Source of the DNA: Deltaproteobacteria bacterium
Lineage (GTDB): Bacteria > Myxococcota_A > Polyangia > JAAYKL01
Direction of reading: 5' to 3'
NCBI GenBank assembly: GCA_016935665.1
Contig: JAFGQN010000223.1
Location: forward strand, 1-64,000
DNA length: 64,000 nt
Shown piece after piece: positions 16,545 through 24,871 of the stretch. Both the position numbers and the translations under genes were made by a program. The notes beneath the pieces are model-generated. The model was given only the letters and a program-made list of their open reading frames with translations, searched no databases and had not been told where the DNA came from. The stretch's first letter is position 1; each line of letters starts with the position of its first letter.

Positions 16545-18284
16545 ATGAGTGTGTTCACAGGAATATTCTATTTTCTCATTCTGGTCGGCATTCTGATTTT
16601 TATCCACGAAGGTGGACATTTCATTTTCGCCAAACTTTTCGGTGTACGCGTCCACGTGTTCTCCCTGGGAATGGGTCCACGGCTTTTGGGATTTAAAAAG
16701 GGCGATACAGACTACCGCATCAGCGCCGTTCCCATTGGCGGTTATGTACGCATGCTGGGTGAAGATCCGGGGGAGGAAACCAATGCGGGAGAAATGAACT
16801 CCTCCATCCAGGGAATTGCGCCCTGGAAAAAGATCATCATTTATGCCGCCGGGCCTGCGATGAATCTGATTTTTCCCCTCTTCCTGTACTTTTTTCTGGC
16901 GCTGGGACAGGATGTGCTGCCTCCGGCAGAAATTGGAGTAGTCATCGAAAACAGTCCCGCCGAAAAGGCCGGACTGCAATCCGGGGACAAGGTGATGGCC
17001 ATCAACGGGTCTCCCGTCTTCAGCTTCAATCACATGGTGGAACTGATTCAGGCGCGCCCCAATCAGCGTATCCAGCTCACCATCGACCGGGCGGGTAAAT
17101 ACGAAACGGTCCCCATTACACCGGAAGCCAAAATTGGCCCCAAGTACAGCATTCCGTTTTTGCGTCATATTGAAGACACCAAAGGGCAGATTGGCATCAT
17201 TGGCGTCTACCCCAACAGCACCGTTTCCGTGCAGCCAGATATTCCAGGAGCTCCGGCGGAACTAAAGACTTTTGATAGAATATTATCCATTAATGGACGA
17301 AAAGTGGAACGGCTCAATGATATAGCGCAGGTCTTTAAAGAAACAAAAGGTCAAACCGTTACGATTAAATTTTTACGCGCCAAGGATGAATTGCCCACCA
17401 TTTTGTTTCCCAATGCCAAAGAGTCCGCCACAATTGATCTGGCCAAACAGCCGTCTGTGTTTGAGTCCAAACCGCGACAAACGAAATTTACTGTTCCAGC
17501 CCGCTTTGAACAACTTGGCGATATAGGCATTAACAGTGCGGAATCCTTTGTTTTGAACGTGACTAAAGGCGGACCGGCCGAGCGAATTGGCCTTCAACGA
17601 GGCGATGAACTGGTTGCGGTGGATGGCAAAAAGAAAAACACCTGGGATATTATGTCTACTCTGTTCGCCATCAACCAACAGGGAACTGACACAGAGACCC
17701 ACGAGTTGACATGGCGGCGAGACGGCAGGCTGTACACGGCAGAGTACAAAGCGGATTTCGTGGCTGCGGGTACCAAAAAGGACCTCGGCGTTGAAGATGA
17801 CCTTATCGAGCCGGGCTTCCATGTGCGACCGTTTTCGCAAGAATGGTTCGGCATTACACCAGAACCACTACCCAATCTGCATGCTGTCGAATACGGTCTG
17901 TACATGGCTGTCAGTCAGACGCTGTTCTGGTCAGAAGTGATCATTGATGTTTTAAAATCAGTGGCCACTGGCAATATTTCTCCCAAAGCGTTCAGTGGCC
18001 CCATTGGTATCGGACATGCTGCTGCCCAGGTGGGACAGGAAGGGCCCAGCGCTTTTTTTGGGTTCATGGGATTTGTCAGCCTCAACCTCGGACTGATGAA
18101 CCTGCTGCTCCCCATTCCCATCCTCGATGGTGGACGATTGCTGCTTATTGTCACCGAAGTAGTGATGCGCCGACGGCTTTCCAGCAAAACACAGGAACGC
18201 ATGATGGTCACAGGGGCCATCATGACCATTATGCTCATGGTATGGGCGGTCATAATGGATATCGCCCGCCTTTTTGTTGGTTAA
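16545..18284 (+). CDS. rseP: RseP/S2P-type RIP metalloprotease, three PDZ-like segments
   Basis: A site-2 protease that cuts membrane proteins within the bilayer, typically releasing an anti-sigma factor. The zinc motif HEGGH is at 21-25 in the first membrane helix, the third-ligand motif PIPILDGG is near 525-532, and GGYVRMLGED follows the first loop. The periplasmic region is unusually long. It shows three PDZ-like units: ENSPAEKAGLQSGDKV (about 130-145), a diverged one around FDRILSINGRKVERLNDI, and KGGPAERIGLQRGDELVAVDGK (about 340). E. coli RseP has two PDZ domains and about 450 aa; this has 579. No sigma/anti-sigma pair or dxr neighbour is seen. Confidence 0.9.
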   Translation: MSVFTGIFYFLILVGILIFIHEGGHFIFAKLFGVRVHVFSLGMGPRLLGFKKGDTDYRISAVPIGGYVRMLGEDPGEETNAGEMNSSIQGIAPWKKIIIYAAGPAMNLIFPLFLYFFLALGQDVLPPAEIGVVIENSPAEKAGLQSGDKVMAINGSPVFSFNHMVELIQARPNQRIQLTIDRAGKYETVPITPEAKIGPKYSIPFLRHIEDTKGQIGIIGVYPNSTVSVQPDIPGAPAELKTFDRILSINGRKVERLNDIAQVFKETKGQTVTIKFLRAKDELPTILFPNAKESATIDLAKQPSVFESKPRQTKFTVPARFEQLGDIGINSAESFVLNVTKGGPAERIGLQRGDELVAVDGKKKNTWDIMSTLFAINQQGTDTETHELTWRRDGRLYTAEYKADFVAAGTKKDLGVEDDLIEPGFHVRPFSQEWFGITPEPLPNLHAVEYGLYMAVSQTLFWSEVIIDVLKSVATGNISPKAFSGPIGIGHAAAQVGQEGPSAFFGFMGFVSLNLGLMNLLLPIPILDGGRLLLIVTEVVMRRRLSSKTQERMMVTGAIMTIMLMVWAVIMDIARLFVG

Positions 18285-18349
18285 AGTTGGCTCCATCCCG
18301 ATTGCTGGACAATTCAGACGTTTGGTCTCAGGGGGAACGAACGGTCTAT

Positions 18350-19438
18350 CTAATGACTCAAGGCCAGTTGCAGCTGGATGGAGTGACTGTCTGTGTCATA
18401 CCAGGCGTCGTTGGATAACTGTCGCAGATATTCATAATTGAAACCCAGGAGAAACGTATTTTGCTTCTTTGAACCAAATGCGCGCTCATAGTTGAGCCCC
18501 GCTCCAGCAATAATCCGACTGTCTTCCCGCGATTCACCGGTGGAAACGCCGGTGTCATCAACCAAAATAAACCCGTTGTACAAACGCCGCTGATACGTCA
18601 CCTCCAGAGTACCTTCAAAGTGGGCGCCCCACAACCGTTTGCCCCCCAGCGAAACCCCATGACCCGAATAGAGGAATTCCATACCTGCAAAGTTTGCCTC
18701 TGCACTGGTTAATTGGCCCACCACCATATTGTTATCATTAAAGGTGTACAGATATTCGTAATCCACCCATAAGCCGCTGTCATCACCCAGCCCCTGCGCC
18801 AGACGCACCCCCGGTTTCAATTGCATGTCCCACGGTTCATCCGTGAGAGCCTCAGGCGCCGGGTAAAATCGATACCCCCATGCCACCCTGGGAGTGATGG
18901 ACGTTTTGGATGGCATCGAAAAGGTCACAGCGGTTTGCAGCCAGGTATCCAGAGAACTGTTGGCGGTATAACTGTAATACCCACGATACTCCAAAGACGC
19001 CGATGTTTTCCAGTACACAACGGAGTTGGGTTCAAGGCCCAAAGAAAGTTCAAGACCCGGATACAACAAATTGACGCTTTCGAAGGTATCGGTGTTTTTG
19101 CCGGTGCCCAGATAAGCCATGACAAACAGATCGTGCTGGTCGTCATCACCAAACCGCGGGTTTGCAAGGACATACAACTCGTGTTCATGATAAAAAAGTT
19201 CAGTGTGACGCGTATAGGCCTCCATGCGACCGTTATAACCAACAGCCCACATTTCGGCAAAATCCACTTCCAATTCCAAAGCGGGATGAATTCCTACATC
19301 CCATTGCGCTGAAGCGTCAAGGTATGTGTTACTCAGGTATCCGGAGGTGACACTCCCTTTGGCAAACAGTCCCGCATACAGCACTGATGTATGCATCACT
19401 ATCGCCAACAACAGAATTCCAGTTATCCGGTTGTGCAT
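18350..19438 (-). CDS. Predicted outer-membrane beta-barrel protein
   Basis: A signal peptide (1-22) is followed by about 340 residues of alternating amphipathic strands rich in Tyr, Trp and Gly (such as VYWKTSASLEYRGYYSY and TFLLGFNYEYLRQ), ending in a terminal strand SIQLQLALSH, as expected for a barrel. No conserved domain is recognised. Its stop lies near the convergent rseP gene and its start is 18 bases after the KSEGQT-repeat gene ends, so those two form a likely operon. Confidence 0.75.
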   Translation of the reverse strand: MHNRITGILLLAIVMHTSVLYAGLFAKGSVTSGYLSNTYLDASAQWDVGIHPALELEVDFAEMWAVGYNGRMEAYTRHTELFYHEHELYVLANPRFGDDDQHDLFVMAYLGTGKNTDTFESVNLLYPGLELSLGLEPNSVVYWKTSASLEYRGYYSYTANSSLDTWLQTAVTFSMPSKTSITPRVAWGYRFYPAPEALTDEPWDMQLKPGVRLAQGLGDDSGLWVDYEYLYTFNDNNMVVGQLTSAEANFAGMEFLYSGHGVSLGGKRLWGAHFEGTLEVTYQRRLYNGFILVDDTGVSTGESREDSRIIAGAGLNYERAFGSKKQNTFLLGFNYEYLRQLSNDAWYDTDSHSIQLQLALSH

Positions 19439-19456
19439 AGGATATAACCCCTTTTT

Positions 19457-20257
19457 TTACTGATGTCGTCCGTTTCTTCCCGAGTCTGTTTTGCCCATCT
19501 GACGCCGATTGCGCATCATCTGACGGCGATCCCGGGTAGCCTTGCGCTGAGATTTGCTGCGAAAACGGTGTTCCTTACCGTCATTGATACCATCCCCATC
19601 CCTGTCTACAAACTCGGCGGTGTAGGGAGTATTCTGTTGCGCCTTTTTCTGAGATGGCTTCGCTGGTGCGGGAGCGGGAGCGAGAGCGGGCCTTTTTGAC
19701 GTTTGCGCCGCTGATTCCAACTGTTTATCTGATTTGGCTTTTGTCGTCGGTTCAGTCTGCGGAGTATGCGTCGATTTTTCCTGAGCTTCCGATTTTGTCT
19801 GACCTTCCGATTTTGTCTGACCTTCTGATTTTGTCTGACCTTCTGATTTTGTCTGACCTTCTGATTTCGTCTGACCTTCCGATTTTGTCTGACCTTCTGA
19901 TTTTGTCTGACCTTTTGATTTTGTCTGACCTTCTGATTTCGTCTGACCTTCTGATTTTGATTGGGATTTCGTTTGCACCCGTTTGGATTCGGATTCAGTG
20001 GCTACGTCAGCGGTGGGCATGGGCTGGGTTTCGGGGTATGCCTTCTTTTTCAAAGTGCGCTTTTGCGCTTTTGTTTTGGCTTTTTTGGCTACTTGCTCTT
20101 TTTTCTTCTGTTGTTTTGTCTCACCGGGTGCATTGGCATTCTTCGACTGTTCAGGACTTTCAGCTGCCGATGTCTCCGACGAAGCGGTATCATTTGCCAT
20201 GGCCAGTGGCGCCATCAATAGACTACTCAATACGATTGCTAAAAAACGACAGGTCAT
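19457..20257 (-). CDS. Exported repeat protein with KSEGQT repeats and a Ca-loop-like motif
   Basis: The chosen ATG (20257) has AGGA at a short distance and starts a signal peptide (MTCRFLAIVLSSLLMAPLAMA). The mature protein is low-complexity: a Lys/Gln-rich helix, about ten tandem KSEGQT units, an Ala/Pro segment, then DRDGDGINDGKE, a calcium-binding loop of the thrombospondin type 3/EF-hand kind, and a very basic Arg-rich tail (RRQMMRNRRQMG). It could be a periplasmic or cell-wall linker. An in-frame ATG at 20395 would put a non-secretory leader before the signal peptide and is less likely. Confidence 0.7.
   Translation of the reverse strand: MTCRFLAIVLSSLLMAPLAMANDTASSETSAAESPEQSKNANAPGETKQQKKKEQVAKKAKTKAQKRTLKKKAYPETQPMPTADVATESESKRVQTKSQSKSEGQTKSEGQTKSKGQTKSEGQTKSEGQTKSEGQTKSEGQTKSEGQTKSEGQTKSEAQEKSTHTPQTEPTTKAKSDKQLESAAQTSKRPALAPAPAPAKPSQKKAQQNTPYTAEFVDRDGDGINDGKEHRFRSKSQRKATRDRRQMMRNRRQMGKTDSGRNGRHQ
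19786..19959 (-). repeat. 18-bp coding repeat encoding KSEGQT
   Basis: About ten 18-bp units (for example CCTTCTGATTTTGTCTGA on the plus strand) encode KSEGQT; one unit reads KSKGQT and some differ by synonymous T/C changes. Near-identity between units suggests recent expansion or contraction. Confidence 0.92.
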
Positions 20258-20425
20258 CGTCCTATCCTTTCGCTCCTCATCGCAGCTTCGAACTTTTGGC
20301 GCCACGACGGTCCGCTTCATATTATAAGCACAATGTATACCACACGGATCACGCCGTGCAAAAACAGCCCCTTTCCTGAAGTTATCGTTCCTCATTTAAA
20401 GAAAGAATTCACCAAACTCGACCAA

Positions 20426-20441
20426 ATTGTCGAACGACAAT
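20426..20441. promoter_or_regulatory. Palindromic operator candidate (site 1)
   Basis: ATTGTCG-AA-CGACAAT has perfect 7-bp arms. It is about 170 bases before the 20257 gene on the minus strand and shares TTGTCGAA with site 2. Confidence 0.4.
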
Positions 20442-20718
20442 GACACAAATTGTTCGACCGCCTATCTGACAAGCAACACCCCCAACTGAAACAGTACGCT
20501 GTTTTCGTTTCAGTGAGACGTAACACCATCGGTCTGCTGCCGGTGCTCTGTCATTTCTGAATGTCGGCGCACAAAAAATGCACCCCATAATCTGATACGC
20601 CAGGCTGGACATCATATTGTTACCGCAATGGTACAGCTGTTGAAATCGACAATACCAATCGGAGCAAATCCCTGCTCATCATTTTCGATATATGTATCGC
20701 TCAATTCCATTACTGATG

Positions 20719-20736
20719 TTCGACAAAATTGTCGAA
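20719..20736. promoter_or_regulatory. Palindromic operator candidate (site 2)
   Basis: TTCGACA-AAAT-TGTCGAA has perfect 7-bp arms and lies between the ilvN stop and the 20257 gene. The shared half-site with site 1 suggests one regulator. Confidence 0.4.
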
Positions 20737-20872
20737 GGACCTGTACATCGGTTATCCATTGGTTTGCATAGTAAATTGTCTGTCGGATACGCACAACGTG
20801 ATCGGAACACCTCAATATGACAACTTCCACCTGGGGATTGTAGCAGCAGAGATGATCCTTTTTCGCAGGAAA

Positions 20873-21388
20873 TCAGGAATCCTGACTGGGCCATTTGTTG
20901 ATGGCCACAATACCGGTCCGCGCTATTTCCACAATAAGATTTTCGGGAATAAGACTGATAAAGGAATTAATTTTGTCCCTTGAACCGGTGAGTTGAAAAA
21001 CAAAACCACTGGGGGTGGCATTAATAATCTCACCGCCAAACACATCCACCAGCTGAAACAGCTCCATGTTGGACGCATTGGGCAGGCCCGAGGCGTTCTT
21101 CACTTTCACAAACGCCAGCTCCCGCACCACCTTGTGTCGGGGATCGATGGGCGTGACTTTAATAACGTCCACAATTTTGTACAGCTGTTTTTGAATCTGC
21201 TCCAGGCTGCGTTCATCCGCCTTTACAGCAACAATGATACGCGTTTTGTCACCGGATGTTTTCTCGGCACTCACGCTCTCCACATTAAAACCACGGCGGG
21301 TAATCAGGCTCATCACTTTAGAGAGCACACCCGGCTTGTTGTACACCAAAACGGATACGGTATGTTCAGATAATTTAGTATTTGCCAT
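20873..21388 (-). CDS. ilvN: Acetolactate synthase small subunit
   Basis: The regulatory subunit of acetohydroxyacid synthase; it binds branched-chain amino acids and activates IlvB. The N-terminal ACT domain (about 9-80) has the typical VLVYNKPGVLSKVMSLITRRG and NVESVSAEKT segments. The C-terminal half has ELAFVKV, a second ACT-like fold, and ends in GIVAINK. At 171 aa it is the long form. It lies nine bases after ilvB on the same strand. Confidence 0.95.
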   Translation of the reverse strand: MANTKLSEHTVSVLVYNKPGVLSKVMSLITRRGFNVESVSAEKTSGDKTRIIVAVKADERSLEQIQKQLYKIVDVIKVTPIDPRHKVVRELAFVKVKNASGLPNASNMELFQLVDVFGGEIINATPSGFVFQLTGSRDKINSFISLIPENLIVEIARTGIVAINKWPSQDS

Positions 21389-21397
21389 TATATCACC

Positions 21398-23071
21398 TCA
21401 GCTGGTCCGGGTATCATTTAGCGACGCCCCGGCCGCCACCATGGGAAACACATTCTCTTCCTGTTCGACAATGACATGAAGCAGCATGGCTTCGCTGGAT
21501 TGTGCCAGTTCGGCCAGTGCCCCTTCAACCTCATCAATCTTTTCCAACCTTTGGGATTTGATGCCCAGCACCTGCGCCAACGCTGCAAAATCCGGATTAT
21601 TGTCCAGCACCACACCAGAATATCGTTTGCCGTGAAACATATCCTGCCACTGCCGCACCATACCTAAAAACCCATTGTCGAGGACAATGATTTTAACCGG
21701 CAGTTTTTCCCTGCGAATGGTCACCAGTTCCTGCATGGTCATCTGAAAGCCACCATCTCCCGCCAGAACCAGCACTTCCCTGTCGGGACACCCCAGTTTG
21801 GCCCCAATGCCCGCGGGCACCCCAAATCCCATGGTGCCTAGCCCTCCGGAACTGACAAAACTGCGAGGGCTGGTGGTGGCAAAATACTGATGTGCCCACA
21901 TTTGATGCTGACCCACATCGGTGACCACAATTAGATTTTTGGGAAAAAGTTCCCGCGCCTTCTCCATCACAAACTGGGGCAAAATGGCATTCCCTTGCTG
22001 ATAGGTCAGCGGATTGTCGGCCTTCTTTTTCTGAAGCATGCTCACCCACTCGGAAAAGTTGGGCATCTCCCGATCGGCTTCAACCCATTTTTCCAGCACG
22101 TGTCTCAAATCCCCCACGATAGGCACGTCCACGTTGATATTCTTCCCGATTTCCGCGGGATCCACATCCACATGAATTATTGTGGCGTTGGGGGCAAAGC
22201 TCACAGTGTCCCCCAGAATCCGATCACTGAACCTTGTCCCCAGCGCGATGAGTAAATCGCAATGTTGAACCGCCCAGTTTCCATACACGGTGCCATGCAT
22301 GCCAATATTGCCAATCGACAAATTGCCGTTCTTTGGATTGATGCCATGGCCCATCAGCGTGTACACTGCGGGGATGCCGTACTTGTCCATAAAAGTATTG
22401 GCGAGCTCCGTGGAACCGGAAATCTGAATGCCACCGCCGGCCAGTATCAATGGCTGCTTTGCCTGGGTCATCAGCTCCAGCGCCTTGGCCACCTGTTTTG
22501 GATGCCCTTTGGATACGGGCCTATAACTTTCGAGATTGAACTCTTCGGGATATTCGAACTGGGTCGTCGCCAGCAGCACGTCCTTGGGAACATCCACCAG
22601 CACCGGTCCGGGTCGACCGGATACCGCAATATGAAAAGCGCGCTTCAGACTGGGAGCCAAATCTTCTATATCGGTAACCAGAATATTCTCTTTGGTCACC
22701 GGCAGAGAAATCCCTGTAATATCAGCTTCCTGAAAGGCGTCGGTACCTACATAGTTTGTTGGCACCTGGCCGGTTATCACAACCATTGGAATGGAATCAA
22801 TGTAGGCTGTGGCAATGCCCGTCACCGTATTGGTGGCACCTGGTCCGGAAGTGACCAACACCACACCGGGCTTTCCGGTGACTCGGGCATATCCATCCGC
22901 CGCATGGGTTCCCCCCTGCTCATGACGCGGCTGCACCATGCGAATCCCATCGCCATGCTGGTACAACTCATCAAAAATCGGAATAACTACACCGCCTGGA
23001 TAACAAAAAAGGGTATCCACTTTTTCTTTTTTCAGGCATTCAACAACAATCCTTGCACCTTTCATCGGCAT
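21398..23071 (-). CDS. ilvB: Acetolactate synthase large subunit
   Basis: The ThDP-, FAD- and Mg-dependent enzyme of isoleucine, valine and leucine synthesis. The N-terminal CYPGG and catalytic Glu in PRHEQGGTHAADGYAR, the FAD region IALGTRFSDR, and the ThDP motif GDGGFQMTMQELVTIRR are present. At 557 aa it is full length. I chose ATG 23071, with GGAG five bases upstream; GTG 23077 and ATG 23065 are alternatives. Forms an operon with ilvN. The leader (23072-23250) is pyrimidine-rich and shows no Ile/Val/Leu-rich leader peptide. Confidence 0.95.
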   Translation of the reverse strand: MPMKGARIVVECLKKEKVDTLFCYPGGVVIPIFDELYQHGDGIRMVQPRHEQGGTHAADGYARVTGKPGVVLVTSGPGATNTVTGIATAYIDSIPMVVITGQVPTNYVGTDAFQEADITGISLPVTKENILVTDIEDLAPSLKRAFHIAVSGRPGPVLVDVPKDVLLATTQFEYPEEFNLESYRPVSKGHPKQVAKALELMTQAKQPLILAGGGIQISGSTELANTFMDKYGIPAVYTLMGHGINPKNGNLSIGNIGMHGTVYGNWAVQHCDLLIALGTRFSDRILGDTVSFAPNATIIHVDVDPAEIGKNINVDVPIVGDLRHVLEKWVEADREMPNFSEWVSMLQKKKADNPLTYQQGNAILPQFVMEKARELFPKNLIVVTDVGQHQMWAHQYFATTSPRSFVSSGGLGTMGFGVPAGIGAKLGCPDREVLVLAGDGGFQMTMQELVTIRREKLPVKIIVLDNGFLGMVRQWQDMFHGKRYSGVVLDNNPDFAALAQVLGIKSQRLEKIDEVEGALAELAQSSEAMLLHVIVEQEENVFPMVAAGASLNDTRTS

Positions 23072-23337
23072 CAACACTCCTTCTGGTGTTTCCTTTTCCC
23101 TGGAAAGGGGACTAAAAAGAAAAGAACAATGTCTTCAAAAAAAGAAAAATGAGTAAACAACATTCAGTACCTGAAATCAACATTTTGACCAATACTTCCG
23201 GGGAATCCCCCAGGTCTCCATCTGAATTTTTTCGTTGCAGTGCATTTTTATTTTGCTTTTTGCCACCAGATGTGCTCAACTTTGAAATTCGTTCTTTTTG
23301 AACAGACAGGTATTATACATGACAAAACGCACATACA

Positions 23338-23453
23338 ACACCCCGGCACCTTGTTTCTGGACCATTATCGTCCTTACCGGAGGCGGTGTATGAGCTAACT
23401 GAACCCTATATAGGTCACTCAAACCCCGCTTCCAATTGCCTGGAAGCGGGGTT
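23338..23453 (+). promoter_or_regulatory. Structured leader upstream of MATE gene, candidate riboswitch or attenuator
   Basis: Nested stems can form on the plus strand: ACACC (23338-23342) with GGTGT (23385-23389), CCGG (23343-23346) with CCGG (23377-23380), and GGAC (23359-23362) with GTCC (23370-23373). The segment GGAGGCGG (23379-23386), part of the 3' strands, can instead pair along its whole length with CCGCTTCC (23426-23433), the 5' arm of the terminator, with one G-U wobble. That is a terminator/antiterminator switch. GGAGG is also a ribosome-binding site six bases before ATG-AGC-TAA at 23390. A TATTAT (23311-23316) could be the -10. I cannot match it to a known riboswitch class. Confidence 0.5.
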
Positions 23454-23460
23454 TTTTTTT
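23422..23460 (+). terminator. Strong intrinsic terminator in MATE leader
   Basis: AACCCCGCTTCCA (23422-23434) pairs perfectly over 13 bp with 23441-23453 around a six-base loop, and is followed by a run of T to 23460. It lies about 42 bases before the MATE start codon. No complete gene on the plus strand ends just before it, so it most likely acts conditionally on the MATE transcript. Confidence 0.92.
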
Positions 23461-23502
23461 GCCTGTTGAAAAACAAATGGGCAGGTTACTGGATGGTGTA
23501 CT

Positions 23503-24855
23503 ATGTTGCAAAAGGAAAAATGGAAGGAGCTTTTGGCACTGGCTGGACCCGTTGTGGTTTCCAAGCTGTCGTTTACGATGATGGGCATTGTGGATACGGC
23601 CATGGTGGGACACCTGGGTGCCACCGAACAGGCCGCTGCCGGCTTCGCAGTAGTTTACCTGTTTACGCTTTATGTGTTTGGGCTGGGCATTATCACCAGC
23701 GTCAATACCCTGGTATCCCAAAACGAAGGAGCGGGCCGTTCACATCAAAGCTGGAAGATTTGCACAAACGGCCTCGTAATTTCTCTGGTTCTTGGGCTTG
23801 TAACGTGGGGAGCGCTGCTAATCTCTAAGCCATTTTTTAAAATGATGGGACTCAATAGCACACTATGCCTAAAGGCATACGAATATCTTTTTTACCGTAG
23901 CTTTGGCATCCTGAGCGTTTTCGGATATTGGGTGTACAACAGCTTTTACGAAGGTATTGGCAATACGCGTATACCCATGTTGGTAACCATTGGCGCCAAT
24001 GTGCTCAATATTATTCTGGATTACGCACTGATTTTCGGTATCGGCCCCATTGAGCCTTTGGGACTGCGAGGCGCGGGGCTGGCTACGGCACTGTGCAATT
24101 TAACCATGTTTGCCACACTTGCCCTGCTGCTCCATCACGACCGTACGATTGCCAAACGGTACAGCAACCGCAGTGGTTCCAAATGGCTGGATCTGTCCAT
24201 TCTGAGACGAATGATTCGCCTCGGACTGCCCATGGGGGCACAGATGTTTCTGGAAGTTGGCGCATTTTTGGCATTTACCACAATCGCGGGATGGGCAGGC
24301 AACATCGAGCTGGCCGCCAGTCAAATCGCCATGCGCATTATGAGTATCAGCTTCATGACCGCATGGGGGATTTCCATCGCCACCACCACCCTGGTGGGCA
24401 GGCATCAGGGCGAACGCCGCAGCGATTTGGCCCAATCCGCAGTGATTCGATCGCTGACGCTGGTAGTGGGTTTCAGTCTGCTGGTTGCGGCCATGATGAT
24501 AGCGCTGAAACATACTATGGTGACATGGTTTACACCATTTCCCGCTGTTCAGGAGTTGGCCGTCCCCGTCATATGGGCGGCCTCTCTGTTCGCCATTTTC
24601 GACAGTATCAATCTGGTGAGCTACGGTGCCCTGCGGGGCGCTGGTGACACCGTTTGGCCCCTGTACAATGTGGCTGTAATGCACTGGATCGTGGGCATTC
24701 CGCTGGTGTATGTGCTTACCATCCCTCTCCAGATGGGAGCGTTTGGCAACTGGCTCGGCATGTCCATCATGATGTTTCTACAGGCGACCCTCATGCTGTA
24801 CCGCGTTAAAAGCGGCCGATGGAAGGCCATAAAACTGGTGGGACACGCCGCCTGA
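23503..24855 (+). CDS. MATE-family multidrug efflux transporter
   Basis: A 450-aa polytopic membrane protein with about twelve hydrophobic segments in two homologous halves. The N-terminal helix reads LALAGPVVVSKLSFTMMGIVDTAMVGHLG, a typical MATE start. The start of the second half reads RLGLPMGAQMFLEVGAFL. Such proteins export cationic drugs or metabolites by Na+ or H+ antiport. NorM-like and DinF-like branches cannot be told apart here. It stands alone behind a terminator-containing leader, which suggests induction by its substrate. The ribosome-binding site of the ATG is weak (GGATGG). Confidence 0.93.
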   Translation: MLQKEKWKELLALAGPVVVSKLSFTMMGIVDTAMVGHLGATEQAAAGFAVVYLFTLYVFGLGIITSVNTLVSQNEGAGRSHQSWKICTNGLVISLVLGLVTWGALLISKPFFKMMGLNSTLCLKAYEYLFYRSFGILSVFGYWVYNSFYEGIGNTRIPMLVTIGANVLNIILDYALIFGIGPIEPLGLRGAGLATALCNLTMFATLALLLHHDRTIAKRYSNRSGSKWLDLSILRRMIRLGLPMGAQMFLEVGAFLAFTTIAGWAGNIELAASQIAMRIMSISFMTAWGISIATTTLVGRHQGERRSDLAQSAVIRSLTLVVGFSLLVAAMMIALKHTMVTWFTPFPAVQELAVPVIWAASLFAIFDSINLVSYGALRGAGDTVWPLYNVAVMHWIVGIPLVYVLTIPLQMGAFGNWLGMSIMMFLQATLMLYRVKSGRWKAIKLVGHAA

Positions 24856-24871
24856 TTGTGCCATTTTTCAC

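Larger units (their letters stand above)
20258..20872. other. 615-bp non-coding stretch with repeated palindromes
   Basis: No convincing gene on either strand. It must contain the promoter of the KSEGQT-repeat gene. Its main content is a set of TTGTCGAA/TTCGACAA-related sites listed separately (20426-20441 and 20719-20736, plus a half-site AAATTGTTCGACC at 20447-20459). Confidence 0.5.

Noticed and set aside
19786-19959. CRISPR array
   Set aside because: The repeat is 18 bp without spacers and is an in-frame coding repeat.
20409-20894. Small minus-strand reading frames in the 615-bp gap
   Set aside because: No ribosome-binding site or recognisable composition, and they overlap each other and the palindromes.
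23322-23420. tRNA-like or known riboswitch match in the MATE leader
   Set aside because: I looked for a T-loop, acceptor stem and CCA, and for the conserved cores of TPP, guanidine, fluoride, c-di-GMP and SAM classes; none fits. Kept only as an unclassified leader.
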